Assembly: GCA_905214105.1 (NCBI GenBank)
Contig: CAJMKK010000007.1
Location: 54,192 to 118,191 of the forward strand
DNA from: an uncultured bacterium
GTDB taxonomy: Bacteria > Actinomycetota > Coriobacteriia > Coriobacteriales > Coriobacteriaceae
Length of the DNA stretch: 64,000 nucleotides
Reading direction: 5' to 3'
Part shown: in pieces, positions 25,936 through 34,023 of the stretch
Layout: the number at the start of each line of letters is the position of its first letter
How positions within the stretch are numbered: the stretch's first letter is position 1
Notes under the pieces: generated by a model
The model's input: the letters and a program-made list of their open reading frames with translations, nothing else
What the model was told of the DNA's origin: nothing
Databases searched by the model: none
Program-made: the position numbers and the translations under genes

Positions 25936-27270
25936 TTACTCGGCAGACTCCTCGAGCTCGGAAGTATCGAACTCAAAATCATTGCCGGGCAGAATCGCGT
26001 TGAGCACGATACCCACCAGCGAACCCACGGCAAGACCCGAAAGCGAAATCGTCACGCCGCCCAGCTCCAACACGATGGCACCGGCGGTGCTATAGGCAAT
26101 GCCGAGCGAAAGCACGAGCACCAGAGCTGCCACCAGCACGTTGCGGTTGTTCTGGAAATCAACCTGGTTCTCGATGAGATTACGCACGCCAACGGCGCTG
26201 ATCATGCCGTAGAGCACGAGCGACACGCCGCCGATTACACACGCCGGCATGGCGGCGATGACCGCGGCGAACTTGGGGCAGAACGAAAGCACGATGGCGC
26301 AGCACGCGGCAATGCGAATCACGCGCGGGTCGAACACACGCGTAAGCGCAAGCACGCCGGTGTTCTCGCCATACGTAGTGTTGGCCGGAGCGCCAAAGAG
26401 CGAAGCCAGAATCGTGGCAAGGCCGTCGCCGAGCAGTGTGCGATGCAGACCAGGATCGGCGATGTAGTTACGCTCGCAAGTGGAGCCGATAGCCGAGATG
26501 TCACCGATATGCTCGATCATGGTCGCAAAGGCCAGCGGCATGATGGTGATGATGGCCGTCGTGGCAAGACCGCTATCGAACTGCGGTCCAAAGAGCGCAA
26601 ACACGGTGTTGTCCCACACGACGGGCAAGCCAACCCAGGGGGCAGCTGCGACGCCAGAGAAGTCGACCTCGCCCAACGCTGCCGCAACGGCATAGCTCAC
26701 CACAACGCCCAGCAAAATCGGCACGATCTTGACCATGCCGCGGCCCCAGATGTTGCAGATAACGATCACGGCCACAGCGATAACGGCGACAAGCCAGTTG
26801 GTCTGGCAGTTGGCAATGGCAGAGCTCGCCAGGATCAGGCCGATGGAAATGACGATGGGACCGGTCACCACCGGCGGAAAGAAGCGCATAACACGCTTGG
26901 CGCCAAATGCGCGGAACAGCGCCGCCAGCACCGGATAGAGCAGGCCGGCGCAGGCAACGCCCAGGCAGGCGTAGGGCAAAAGCTCGGCCTCGCCGTTGGG
27001 TGCAATGGCGGCATAACCCGCGATAAAGGCAAACGACGAGCCCAGAAACGCGGGCACCTTACCGCGCGATAGAAAATGAAACAGCAGCGTGCCGATGCCG
27101 GCGAACAGAAGCGTCGCCGAAACGGAAAGGCCGGTGAGCACGGGCACGAGCACCGTGGCTCCGAACATCGCAAACATGTGTTGCAAACCCAACACGAACA
27201 TGCGCGGGCGGCCGAGCGATGATGCATCGTAGATGGCATCGGTGACGGCGGGCGTCGAGGATTGGGACAT
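25936..27270 (-). CDS. Uracil permease (UraA-type NCS2)
   Basis: A 444-aa membrane protein with about fourteen spans. It opens LGLQHMFAMFGATVLVPVLTG and has LGSSFAFIAG, the UraA/RutG pattern, then the FATMIEHIGDISAIGSTC segment with the substrate-binding Glu and NTTYGENTGVLALT. It imports uracil with protons. AAAGGACTTCC precedes the ATG. It is monocistronic. No PyrR-binding leader or riboswitch recognised in the 120 bp upstream. It ends with an acidic soluble tail. Confidence 0.93.
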   Translation of the reverse strand: MSQSSTPAVTDAIYDASSLGRPRMFVLGLQHMFAMFGATVLVPVLTGLSVSATLLFAGIGTLLFHFLSRGKVPAFLGSSFAFIAGYAAIAPNGEAELLPYACLGVACAGLLYPVLAALFRAFGAKRVMRFFPPVVTGPIVISIGLILASSAIANCQTNWLVAVIAVAVIVICNIWGRGMVKIVPILLGVVVSYAVAAALGEVDFSGVAAAPWVGLPVVWDNTVFALFGPQFDSGLATTAIITIMPLAFATMIEHIGDISAIGSTCERNYIADPGLHRTLLGDGLATILASLFGAPANTTYGENTGVLALTRVFDPRVIRIAACCAIVLSFCPKFAAVIAAMPACVIGGVSLVLYGMISAVGVRNLIENQVDFQNNRNVLVAALVLVLSLGIAYSTAGAIVLELGGVTISLSGLAVGSLVGIVLNAILPGNDFEFDTSELEESAE

Positions 27271-27393
27271 GGAAGTCCTTTCATGATGGAAGGGCGATCA
27301 GGCATATCGGATAATCTGCCCGAACGATACGATCCGAACCATTGTACGTGATACGTCATGTCTCGCGCGCGCCGTCACCTGCAAACGGTAACG

Positions 27394-28527
27394 TTACTTC
27401 CAAACGCGCTCAGCAATGCGCTTGACCAGCGCGATCTTTGCCCACTGTTCGTCCTCGGTCAGCTTGTTGCCAATCTCGCAGCTGGCAAAGCCGCACTGGG
27501 GCGACAGGTACAGATTCTCGAGCGGCACATACTTTGCGGCCTCGTGGATACGTTCGACGATAACGTCCTCGTCCTCAAGCTCAGCCGCCTTTGTAGTGAT
27601 CAGTCCCAGCACCACCTTCTTGCCGGGGGCAACGTACTTGAGCGGCTCAAAACCACCGGCGCGGGGTGTGTCGAACTCCAGATAGAACGCATCGACGTTC
27701 TCATGTGCGAACAGGTACGGCGCGATGGGGTCGTAGCCGCCCTCAAAAGCATAGGTGGAATGATAGTTGCCGCGGCACACGTGCGTGTTGATGACCAGAT
27801 CGTCGGGCTTGCCCTCGATGGCGGCGTTGTTGAGCGCCACGCCCAGCTCGCTTACCTTTTGCAGGTCGACCGGGCTCATGCCGGCTTTGGCGACAAAATC
27901 AGTATCGCAGTAGATGCCCCAGGTGCAGTCATCAAACTGGATGTTGCGGCAGCCTGCTGCGTACAGGTCGGCGATCACCGTGCGATAAGCGGCTGCAATG
28001 GCGTCGGCAAGTTCCTCATCGGTCTTGTAGACGGCGCGCAGACTCTCCTGCTGTCCATCGCAGCGGTCGAGCGTAACCTCCGAGAACGTCTGGATCGGCG
28101 CCGGAATGGTTTGACGCGCGACCTGGCCCTCCCCCTCAAGCGCCTTGACAAACTTAAAATGCTCGACGAACGGGTGGTTCTCGCCGCTAATGGGACCGGT
28201 AACCACGGCGGTGTCGGCCGTCGTCTCCTCGTCATGGAACATATAACCCGTGCGTGAGGTGCGGCGCTCAATGCCGTTGAGTCCCCACATAAAATCGAGG
28301 TGCCAGTAGCTGCGGCGGAACTCGCCATCGGTGATCACCTGCAGGCCGGCAGCCTTCTGTTTGGCCACCAAATCGCGGATGGCCTCGTCCTCGACGGCCT
28401 TAAGGCCGGAAGCGTCGAGTTTACCCGCGACATAGGCGGCACGGGCGTCCTTTACAGTCTGCGGACGAAGAAAACTGCCGACGAAATCGGCACGAAACGG
28501 CGCGTTCGGTTGAATCGAAGTGCTCAT
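27394..28527 (-). CDS. MetE C-terminal-like methyltransferase (YxjG/YxjH type)
   Basis: A 377-aa protein similar to the catalytic half of cobalamin-independent methionine synthase. It has the N-terminal VGSFLRP, the ITDGEFRRSYWHLDFM segment, a FDDCTWGIYC turn, the zinc-site residues in INTHVCRGNYHSTYAF (His and Cys) and LYLSPQCGFAS (Cys). Stand-alone members make methionine from non-folate donors or metabolise related sulfur compounds. The ATG at 28527 follows AGGGAG. Upstream on the same strand are a LysR regulator and a palindromic LysR site. Confidence 0.88.
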   Translation of the reverse strand: MSTSIQPNAPFRADFVGSFLRPQTVKDARAAYVAGKLDASGLKAVEDEAIRDLVAKQKAAGLQVITDGEFRRSYWHLDFMWGLNGIERRTSRTGYMFHDEETTADTAVVTGPISGENHPFVEHFKFVKALEGEGQVARQTIPAPIQTFSEVTLDRCDGQQESLRAVYKTDEELADAIAAAYRTVIADLYAAGCRNIQFDDCTWGIYCDTDFVAKAGMSPVDLQKVSELGVALNNAAIEGKPDDLVINTHVCRGNYHSTYAFEGGYDPIAPYLFAHENVDAFYLEFDTPRAGGFEPLKYVAPGKKVVLGLITTKAAELEDEDVIVERIHEAAKYVPLENLYLSPQCGFASCEIGNKLTEDEQWAKIALVKRIAERVWK

Positions 28528-28614
28528 AGATATCTCCCTTTGCATTGGTTGCTTTACTGGGACAGAGTATGAGCGCTTATATGGCCATCGTAAAATATAC
28601 GTTTATAACAGTTT

Positions 28615-28635
28615 GATATAGATGCTTCCTATATC
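28615..28635. promoter_or_regulatory. LysR-type box upstream of the MetE-like gene
   Basis: GATATAG, 7 bases, CTATATC: perfect 7-bp arms, about 90 bp before the start codon. AT-rich promoter sequence lies between it and the gene. The LysR gene is directly upstream. Confidence 0.6.
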
Positions 28636-28682
28636 AGTCTGGACTGTCATAAAGAGACTTGAACCGTGCGGAGCACAGCAGC

Positions 28683-29579
28683 CTAGATATGCTGACGAAT
28701 CGCGTCGATATAGGCCCGACCGTAGCGCGTGAGCGTCGTGTTCTTGCGCGTGATGATGCCAATCTCCATGTACTCGTCCACGTCGAGCGGAATCGAGATA
28801 ATGCCGGGGCCGTTGAGCTCGTGGCTGATCACGCCCGAGCATACCGTGTAGCCGTTGAGGCCCATAGCTAGGTTGAACAGCGTCGCACGGTCGCGCACGC
28901 GGATATTCTTGCGACGCTCAAAGGTCGAGGTCAGCTCCTCAGAATAATAAAACGAGTTATAGCTGCCCTGCTCATAGGACAGGAACGGGTAGTCTTCCAG
29001 ATCCTCTAGCGTCACGCTGGAGCGGTCCGCCAACGGATGGTCGGCGCAGACGAAGACATGCGGCGTGGCGCAGAAGAGCCCTTCGAACACGAGCTCGTTG
29101 GCCACCAGCATGCGCTCGATGACCTCGCGGTTGTGCTCGGACAGATATAGGATGCCCAGCTCGCTTTTCATGTGCGCGACATCCTCGATAATCTCGTGGG
29201 TCTGCTCCTCGCGTAGGGTAAAGTCGTAGCGCGCGGCATCGAACTCGCGGATTACATCGACAAACGCATTAACGGCAAAGGAATAATGCTGGCAGCTCAC
29301 ACTAAAGTGCGGCACCTGCTCGGACGTGCCTTTGTACTTGCCCTCGAGCAGGTCGGCCTGGTCGAGTACCTGGCGCGCATAGCCCAAGAAGGTCTCGCCC
29401 TCCTCGGACACAATGACGCCCTTGTTGGTGCGCTCAAAGATGTGCACACCCATCTCGTTTTCGAGATCGCGGATCGACGCGGTAATCGAAGGCTGCGACA
29501 CAAAGAGCCGGCGCGAGGCCTCGGTGATGCTGCCGCATTCGGCAACCTTAACAACATATCTGAGCTGCTGGAGCTTCAT
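28683..29579 (-). CDS. LysR-family regulator next to the MetE-like gene
   Basis: A 298-aa LysR protein. The winged helix is at residues 1-65 (LQQLRYVVKVAECGSITEASRRLFVSQPSIT) and a long linker helix leads to the effector domain with LGILYLSEHN and the late GYTVCSGVISHEL. The ATG at 29579 follows GAGAAGG. It is 10 bp after the HAD phosphatase gene on the same strand, and the MetE-like gene follows after a 155-bp gap with a palindromic LysR-type box. Control of sulfur amino acid metabolism is inferred. Confidence 0.9.
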   Translation of the reverse strand: MKLQQLRYVVKVAECGSITEASRRLFVSQPSITASIRDLENEMGVHIFERTNKGVIVSEEGETFLGYARQVLDQADLLEGKYKGTSEQVPHFSVSCQHYSFAVNAFVDVIREFDAARYDFTLREEQTHEIIEDVAHMKSELGILYLSEHNREVIERMLVANELVFEGLFCATPHVFVCADHPLADRSSVTLEDLEDYPFLSYEQGSYNSFYYSEELTSTFERRKNIRVRDRATLFNLAMGLNGYTVCSGVISHELNGPGIISIPLDVDEYMEIGIITRKNTTLTRYGRAYIDAIRQHI

Positions 29580-29589
29580 AGCCTTCTCC

Positions 29590-30498
29590 CTAGACGTTCG
29601 TGACGTCGAAACCCGTCGTGCTCATCTGACGCATAAACGACGGCATCTCCCCCGTCGCGGCGCAGGCGGCAATCTGATGCAGCGCTGCGGCAACCGCATC
29701 GTCTGCCGCAGCGCCGATATGCCAGCGTGCGGCAGCCGTGACGGCCTCGTTGGCATTGGCGACCGCAACGGAGTTGGGAACGGCATCGATCATGGGCAGG
29801 TCGTTATCGGAATCGCCAAATACGGCCACCTCGTCGGGCATCAGGCCCAAAGCGCGCGCCAGCTCCAGCGCAGCGCAGCCCTTGTCCCAACCAGCCGGAA
29901 GGATGTCGAACAGGCGCACACGGTTGTTGGGAAACACAAGCGAGAGCTCCGGCACCTCGGCGGCAACGCGCTCGCGTAGCTCCGCGAGCTCCTCACGCGA
30001 ACGGGCGCTCCAGATATTCGCCTTGAACACCGGCGCATCATCGACGACAGGGCGGCACGGGGCCTCTTCGCCCTTGAGCCACGCATTGCCGCCCGATTCC
30101 ATAGCGCGACGCACACGCTCGGCATCACGTGTCACGCAATAGGCATCGTTATCCCAAAAGTCATCACCTAAGTTGTAGACCTTCAGATAGGTATCGTCGG
30201 TTTCTTCTTCCAGATAGGCGGCTAAACGCATTAGTGCGTCGCTATCGGTCGCACGCGAGGCGACCGCCTCGCCGTCGACAAACATGACCTGGCCGTTACA
30301 GAATGCGCCGGTCGAATAGCACTCGGAACGATTTTTAAACATCCAGCCCATCGCAGACGGCTGACGACCCGAAACCGGACCAAAGTGCAGACCCGCCGCC
30401 TGCATGGCATGAATGCCCTCGATGGCATAGTCGCTGGCGCCGTCATGCCCGGCCGGAATCAGCGTATCGTCCATATCGGTCAGCACAAGTTTGATCAT
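29590..30498 (-). CDS. Cof-type HAD phosphatase
   Basis: A 302-aa HAD hydrolase. Motif I is LTDMDDTLIP (nucleophile Asp7 and Asp9), motif II VSGR at about 42, a Lys in the WDKGCA segment, and motif IV VFGDSDNDLPMIDAV about 225. The cap between motifs II and III is of the C2 Cof type. Such enzymes dephosphorylate sugar phosphates, FMN or PLP; the substrate is unknown. GGGGGACC precedes the ATG. It lies upstream of LysR with a 10-bp gap, so they may be cotranscribed. Confidence 0.9.
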   Translation of the reverse strand: MIKLVLTDMDDTLIPAGHDGASDYAIEGIHAMQAAGLHFGPVSGRQPSAMGWMFKNRSECYSTGAFCNGQVMFVDGEAVASRATDSDALMRLAAYLEEETDDTYLKVYNLGDDFWDNDAYCVTRDAERVRRAMESGGNAWLKGEEAPCRPVVDDAPVFKANIWSARSREELAELRERVAAEVPELSLVFPNNRVRLFDILPAGWDKGCAALELARALGLMPDEVAVFGDSDNDLPMIDAVPNSVAVANANEAVTAAARWHIGAAADDAVAAALHQIAACAATGEMPSFMRQMSTTGFDVTNV

Positions 30499-30565
30499 AG
30501 GGTCCCCCAGTCGTTTTCATCGTAACCATTGTACCGATGCGCTAGTATAGGGAACAACAGATTCG

Positions 30566-30663
30566 ATGCGGGAGTGCCGGCGGTGCAAACCACAAGGCTG
30601 AGAGGGCATGGGGCCCAATCCTTTGAACCTGTCAGTTAATGCTGGCGTAGGGAGCATGCCGCC
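30566..30663 (+). promoter_or_regulatory. TPP riboswitch (THI box)
   Basis: It contains the hallmark CTGAGAGGGC with a GAACCTGTCAG segment and the TAATGCTGGCGTAGGGAGC core, closed by GCGGGAGTGC/GCATGCCGC. It binds thiamine pyrophosphate and controls the thiM operon through the terminator at 30669-30699. Confidence 0.95.
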
Positions 30664-30668
30664 TTTTT

Positions 30669-30699
30669 AGGGGCGCTGTCTATGCACAGCGCCCCTTTT
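30669..30699 (+). terminator. Riboswitch-controlled terminator
   Basis: GGGGCGCTGT, loop, ACAGCGCCCC, TTTT, between the THI box and the thiM ribosome binding site (AAGGAGG). Expected to form when TPP is bound. Confidence 0.85.
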
Positions 30700-30721
30700 C
30701 TATGCCAAGGAGGCATGTGCA

Positions 30722-31561
30722 GTGATCGATTCGGAACAGCTTAAGCAAAACGTGATCAAGGCCGTGGAGGAGATTCACGCCACCAATCCGATGGCAGGCT
30801 CCATCACCAACACGGTGACGATTGACTTTGTCGCCAACGCACAGCTCGCCGTGGGCGGATCGGCCGCCATGGTCTATCTGCCCGACGAGGGCGAGGCACT
30901 CGTTGCCGGCGGCGGCGCCATCTATCTCAATATGGGTACGCTCTTCCCCATCTACGAGCAGACGATTCCCCGCGCGGCCAAGGCGGCACACGACGCCGGC
31001 AAGCCCTGGGTGCTCGATCCGGTGGGCCTGGGCATCGGCAGCCTGCGCACCCAACTGGTAAACGAACTCAAGCAGTACAAACCCGCCATCGTGCGCGGCA
31101 ATGCCTCCGAGATTATCGCGCTCGCCGGCCTGTGGGGCCTTGAGGGCGAAGCGGCCGATCTGAGTCGCGTGCGCGGTGTCGATACCACCGACACGGTAGA
31201 CGCCGCCCGCGGCGCCGCCGTGGCGCTCGCCCGCTACACCGGCGGCGCCGTTGTGGTCTCGGGCGAAGTCGACCTGATTACCGACGGCACGACCGTGGCC
31301 AAGTCCCACGGCGGCAGCCCGCTCATGTCCAAAATCACCGGCTGCGGTTGCTCGCAGGGCGGCGTGCTGGCCGTGTATGCCTGCGCCGCCGACCCGTTTA
31401 CGGCGGCCATCTGCGGCACCGCCGCCTACAACGTTGCCGGCACGCGTGCCGCCGCCGTTGCCGATGCCCCGGCAAGCTTTAAGGTCGCCTTTATCGACGA
31501 GCTCTACCGCGCGACCGCCCAGGACATTGCCGATAACCAACTCGAGCTCGAGGAGGCATAA
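30722..31561 (+). CDS. thiM: Hydroxyethylthiazole kinase
   Basis: A 279-aa ribokinase-like ThiM of usual length. NPMAGSITNTVTIDFVANA opens the fold, VLDPVGLG is the active-site region, and SKITGCGCSQGG is the anion-hole/catalytic Cys region. It phosphorylates 4-methyl-5-hydroxyethylthiazole salvaged from outside. It starts with GTG at 30722, 8 bases after AAGGAGG. First gene of the riboswitch-controlled operon. No thiazole synthesis genes (thiG, thiS, thiH) are nearby, which fits salvage. Confidence 0.95.
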   Translation: MIDSEQLKQNVIKAVEEIHATNPMAGSITNTVTIDFVANAQLAVGGSAAMVYLPDEGEALVAGGGAIYLNMGTLFPIYEQTIPRAAKAAHDAGKPWVLDPVGLGIGSLRTQLVNELKQYKPAIVRGNASEIIALAGLWGLEGEAADLSRVRGVDTTDTVDAARGAAVALARYTGGAVVVSGEVDLITDGTTVAKSHGGSPLMSKITGCGCSQGGVLAVYACAADPFTAAICGTAAYNVAGTRAAAVADAPASFKVAFIDELYRATAQDIADNQLELEEA

Positions 31562-31564
31562 GGC

Positions 31565-31906
31565 ATGTCCGAGCCCGCAACCGATGCCGGCATGAACACA
31601 CTCGTCGCCGTGGCCATCGCCCCATGCGGTACCGGCGATGAGCTGTCCGCCGAGGTCGCCGAGGTCGTGCGTGTCATTCGCGAGAGCGGCCTTCCCAACC
31701 GCACCACCTCGATGTTCACCGAGATCGAGGGCGACTGGGACGAGGTCATGCAGGTCGTGCGCGACGCGACCTTTGTGTTGGCGAGCAAGGGCATCCGCAC
31801 CGAAGTCGTGCTCAAAGCCGATATTCGACCCGGATTTACCGACACCATGACCGGCAAACTCGAGCGCATGGAAGCACAGATCAAAAAGCAGGAGGAAGCA
31901 CGATGA
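31565..31906 (+). CDS. Thiamine-binding protein (MTH1187/YkoF type)
   Basis: A 113-aa protein of the MTH1187/DUF77 family, with VAVAIAPCGTGDELSAEVAEVV and TTSMFTEIEGDWDEVMQVV. Relatives such as YkoF bind thiamine or hydroxymethylpyrimidine and are often in thiamine operons. It sits between thiM and thiE, 3 bp after thiM, and overlaps thiE by 4 bp, so it is surely cotranscribed. The biochemical role is unsettled: carrier, sensor or salvage helper. An internal ATG ten codons in (MNTLVAVAI) is an alternative start. Confidence 0.85.
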   Translation: MSEPATDAGMNTLVAVAIAPCGTGDELSAEVAEVVRVIRESGLPNRTTSMFTEIEGDWDEVMQVVRDATFVLASKGIRTEVVLKADIRPGFTDTMTGKLERMEAQIKKQEEAR

Positions 31907-32598
31907 GCATCCGCGACAACCTTGATATCTCGGCCTATCTGGTACTCGGCCCCGAAAACACGCTCGGGCGCCCCGTGGGCGATGTGGTGGCCCAGGCACT
32001 CGATGCCGGCTTTACCTGCATCCAGGTGCGCTCCAAGGTGGCAAGCGCCCGCGAGATCATCGCGCTGACCGGCGGCGCCGCGCAGGCAATCGCACAGGCT
32101 GGCAAGACCGGTCAGGTCGCTTTGCTGATCGACGACCGCCTGGACTGCGTACTCGCCGCGCGCGAGCAGGGCATTGCTGTCGACGGCGTGCACGTGGGCC
32201 AGAGCGATATTCCCGTCGAGGTCTGCCGCAAACTTTTGGGCCCCGATGCCATCGTGGGCCTTTCGGCCCGTTGCGAGGAGATGCTCGAGTACGTCAAGAC
32301 CGCCGACATGAGTTTGGTCGACTACCTTGGCATCGGCCCGCTCCACGAGACCGAGACCAAGCGCGACTGCGGACGCGCGGCCGATGGCTCTATCATCACC
32401 AAAAGCTTTGAGGACCTGGCCGCACTCCACGCGGCAAGCCCCGTGCCCATCGTGGTGGGCGGCGGCGTCAAGACGGCCGACCTGCCGCAGCTTAAGGCCA
32501 CCGGCGTCGACGGCTTCTTTGTGGTGAGCGCCGTCTGCAGCGCCGATGATCCCTACGCCGCGGCCAAGGAGCTCGTCGACACCTGGCAGCAGGCATAG
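31903..32598 (+). CDS. thiE: Thiamine-phosphate synthase
   Basis: A 231-aa TIM-barrel ThiE. CIQVRSK is the QxR substrate motif, LLIDDRLD the metal/pyrophosphate site, GVHVGQSD the next strand, YLGIGPL and VVGGGVK the phosphate-binding loops. It joins hydroxymethylpyrimidine pyrophosphate with thiazole phosphate to make thiamine phosphate. ATGA overlap with the preceding gene gives translational coupling; GGAGGAA lies upstream. Last gene of the TPP-controlled operon. Confidence 0.95.
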   Translation: MSIRDNLDISAYLVLGPENTLGRPVGDVVAQALDAGFTCIQVRSKVASAREIIALTGGAAQAIAQAGKTGQVALLIDDRLDCVLAAREQGIAVDGVHVGQSDIPVEVCRKLLGPDAIVGLSARCEEMLEYVKTADMSLVDYLGIGPLHETETKRDCGRAADGSIITKSFEDLAALHAASPVPIVVGGGVKTADLPQLKATGVDGFFVVSAVCSADDPYAAAKELVDTWQQA

Positions 32599-32642
32599 GC
32601 ATAGGCCGAACAGCTGATTCGCAGCCTCATATCTTCAATAGC

Positions 32643-32812
32643 GGAAAGCGCATCCCAGTTTGGACCTCCATTCCGGGATGCGCTTTCCATATAGAGGCTC
32701 AACGGGAAACCGCATCCCAGTCTGAACGCATATTCCGGGACGTACTTTCCGAAACCCCACCGCTTGGGAAACTGTAACCCGTTCTGAGCGCTCATTCTGG
32801 GACGCGCTTTCC
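32643..32812. repeat. Tandem hairpin array, three units, 62-bp period
   Basis: Unit 1 has perfect 14-bp arms (GGAAAGCGCATCCC at 32643, complement at 32675-32688) with an 18-base loop. Units 2 and 3 start 62 and 124 bp later (32705, 32767) and are partly degraded: arms GGAAACCGCATCCC/GGGACGTACTTTCC and GGAAACTGTAACCC/GGGACGCGCTTTCC. Loops share CATTCCG-like ends. It lies between convergent thiE and the patatin gene. Confidence 0.8.
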
Positions 32813-32834
32813 GCCGAGTCCACGGCAGCTTGCC

Positions 32835-33704
32835 CTACCCCGCCAGATACGATTCCAACGCCGGCAAGGTCGCCTCCGCATCGCGGCGACCAATCTGGTA
32901 GATGCGTTCAAGTTCATCGGGCTCGCGACACAGCGACGGCACCTTCACCGATTCGCTCGGCCGCACCACAAAGATCTCGCCGGCAGCCTCGCGACGTGCC
33001 AGGTCATCGAGCGTGGCATTGTAGACCTCATGTCGACGCTCAAGCGCTGCGACAAACTCCGGATAGTGACGGAACACGCGACGCAGCATGGGCATCACGC
33101 TGTTGGGCTGCTTCACAAAGCCCGCCGGCTGCGTGAGCACCACGATATTGCGGTCATACCCCTGCGCAAACAGCCATGCACTGGGAATAGAATCGGCCAC
33201 GCCACCATCCAGATACTTATGCCCGTCAATAGCAACGGGACGCGTCGCCACGGGAATCGCCGACGATGCCCGGATCCACTCGATATCCCGCTCGTCGCCA
33301 TAGGGCAGGTCGTGGTAGACGGCCTTGCCCGTCTCGATATCGGTACACACGCACGTAAACCGCATGGGGCAGGCGCGATACGCCTCCAGGTCGATGGGAT
33401 CGCGCTCGATGGGCACCTCGTGATAGGCAAAATCGGCATTGAACATATCGCCGGTTCGCAGCCAGCTGGTCACGCTCGCATAGCGTTTGTCGGCGCAATA
33501 GGCCTTGTTATAGCGAATGGCGCGGCCGATCTGGCGCGATTTAAAGTTGTAGCCAAATGCCGCGCCCGCCGAGACGCCCACCATATGGTCGCAGGTCAAA
33601 CCGTGCTCCATCCAAACGTCGAGCACGCCCGCCGTATACATACCGCGGTAGCCGCCTCCCTCGAGCGCCAGCCCCACCGTGCTCGTCATATTTGACTGTG
33701 CCAT
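32835..33704 (-). CDS. Patatin-like phospholipase
   Basis: A 289-aa patatin. It has the oxyanion loop GGGYRG (about residue 17), the nucleophile elbow GVSAG (about 44) and the Asp of the dyad in DGGVAD (about 170). The YchK/RssA-like C-terminal segment (VVLTQPAGFVK) is present. It hydrolyses acyl esters of lipids; the substrate is unknown. The ATG at 33704 is preceded by GGAGATGG; a much longer in-frame opening has no coding features. No signal peptide. Convergent with the thi operon. Confidence 0.9.
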   Translation of the reverse strand: MAQSNMTSTVGLALEGGGYRGMYTAGVLDVWMEHGLTCDHMVGVSAGAAFGYNFKSRQIGRAIRYNKAYCADKRYASVTSWLRTGDMFNADFAYHEVPIERDPIDLEAYRACPMRFTCVCTDIETGKAVYHDLPYGDERDIEWIRASSAIPVATRPVAIDGHKYLDGGVADSIPSAWLFAQGYDRNIVVLTQPAGFVKQPNSVMPMLRRVFRHYPEFVAALERRHEVYNATLDDLARREAAGEIFVVRPSESVKVPSLCREPDELERIYQIGRRDAEATLPALESYLAG

Positions 33705-34023
33705 GCGACCATCTCCGTTCCTGCGTTTTAAAACGGAACAAGTATACCCATCAACAAATATCGTCTCAGTCGCATTTTCATCGAACATCGTCGCGTTACC
33801 GTTTGGCGAATAATGGCCGCCCGCAACATGGGCACCCCTACATAATTCCATACACTTGTTTATACTACTCAGTAGTTATCAGCCGAGAGCACGAACCGAC
33901 AAATAAACCCAACGACGCAGCAAGGCGGGGGCTTGGAAACACGCAAGGCGTTGAGCAGCAACGCATGTGCACAACGAGCTCGCCCGACGCAATCCGCCCC
34001 GACCTCAGAAAGCCGCTTACAGT
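33705..34023. other. Intergenic region between patatin and the GGDEF-EAL gene
   Basis: Divergent promoter region. A palindrome ACTACTCAGTAGT sits at 33866-33878 in AT-rich sequence that could be the plus-strand promoter. Downstream is a hairpin GGCGTTG-AGCAG-CAACGC just before 33967. I looked for a cyclic-di-GMP aptamer here and did not find a convincing one. No other gene seen. Confidence 0.4.

Noticed and set aside
33880..33967. Cyclic-di-GMP riboswitch before the GGDEF-EAL gene
   Set aside because: A GACGCA segment is present, but the tetraloop, receptor and stem order of the GEMM aptamer are missing.
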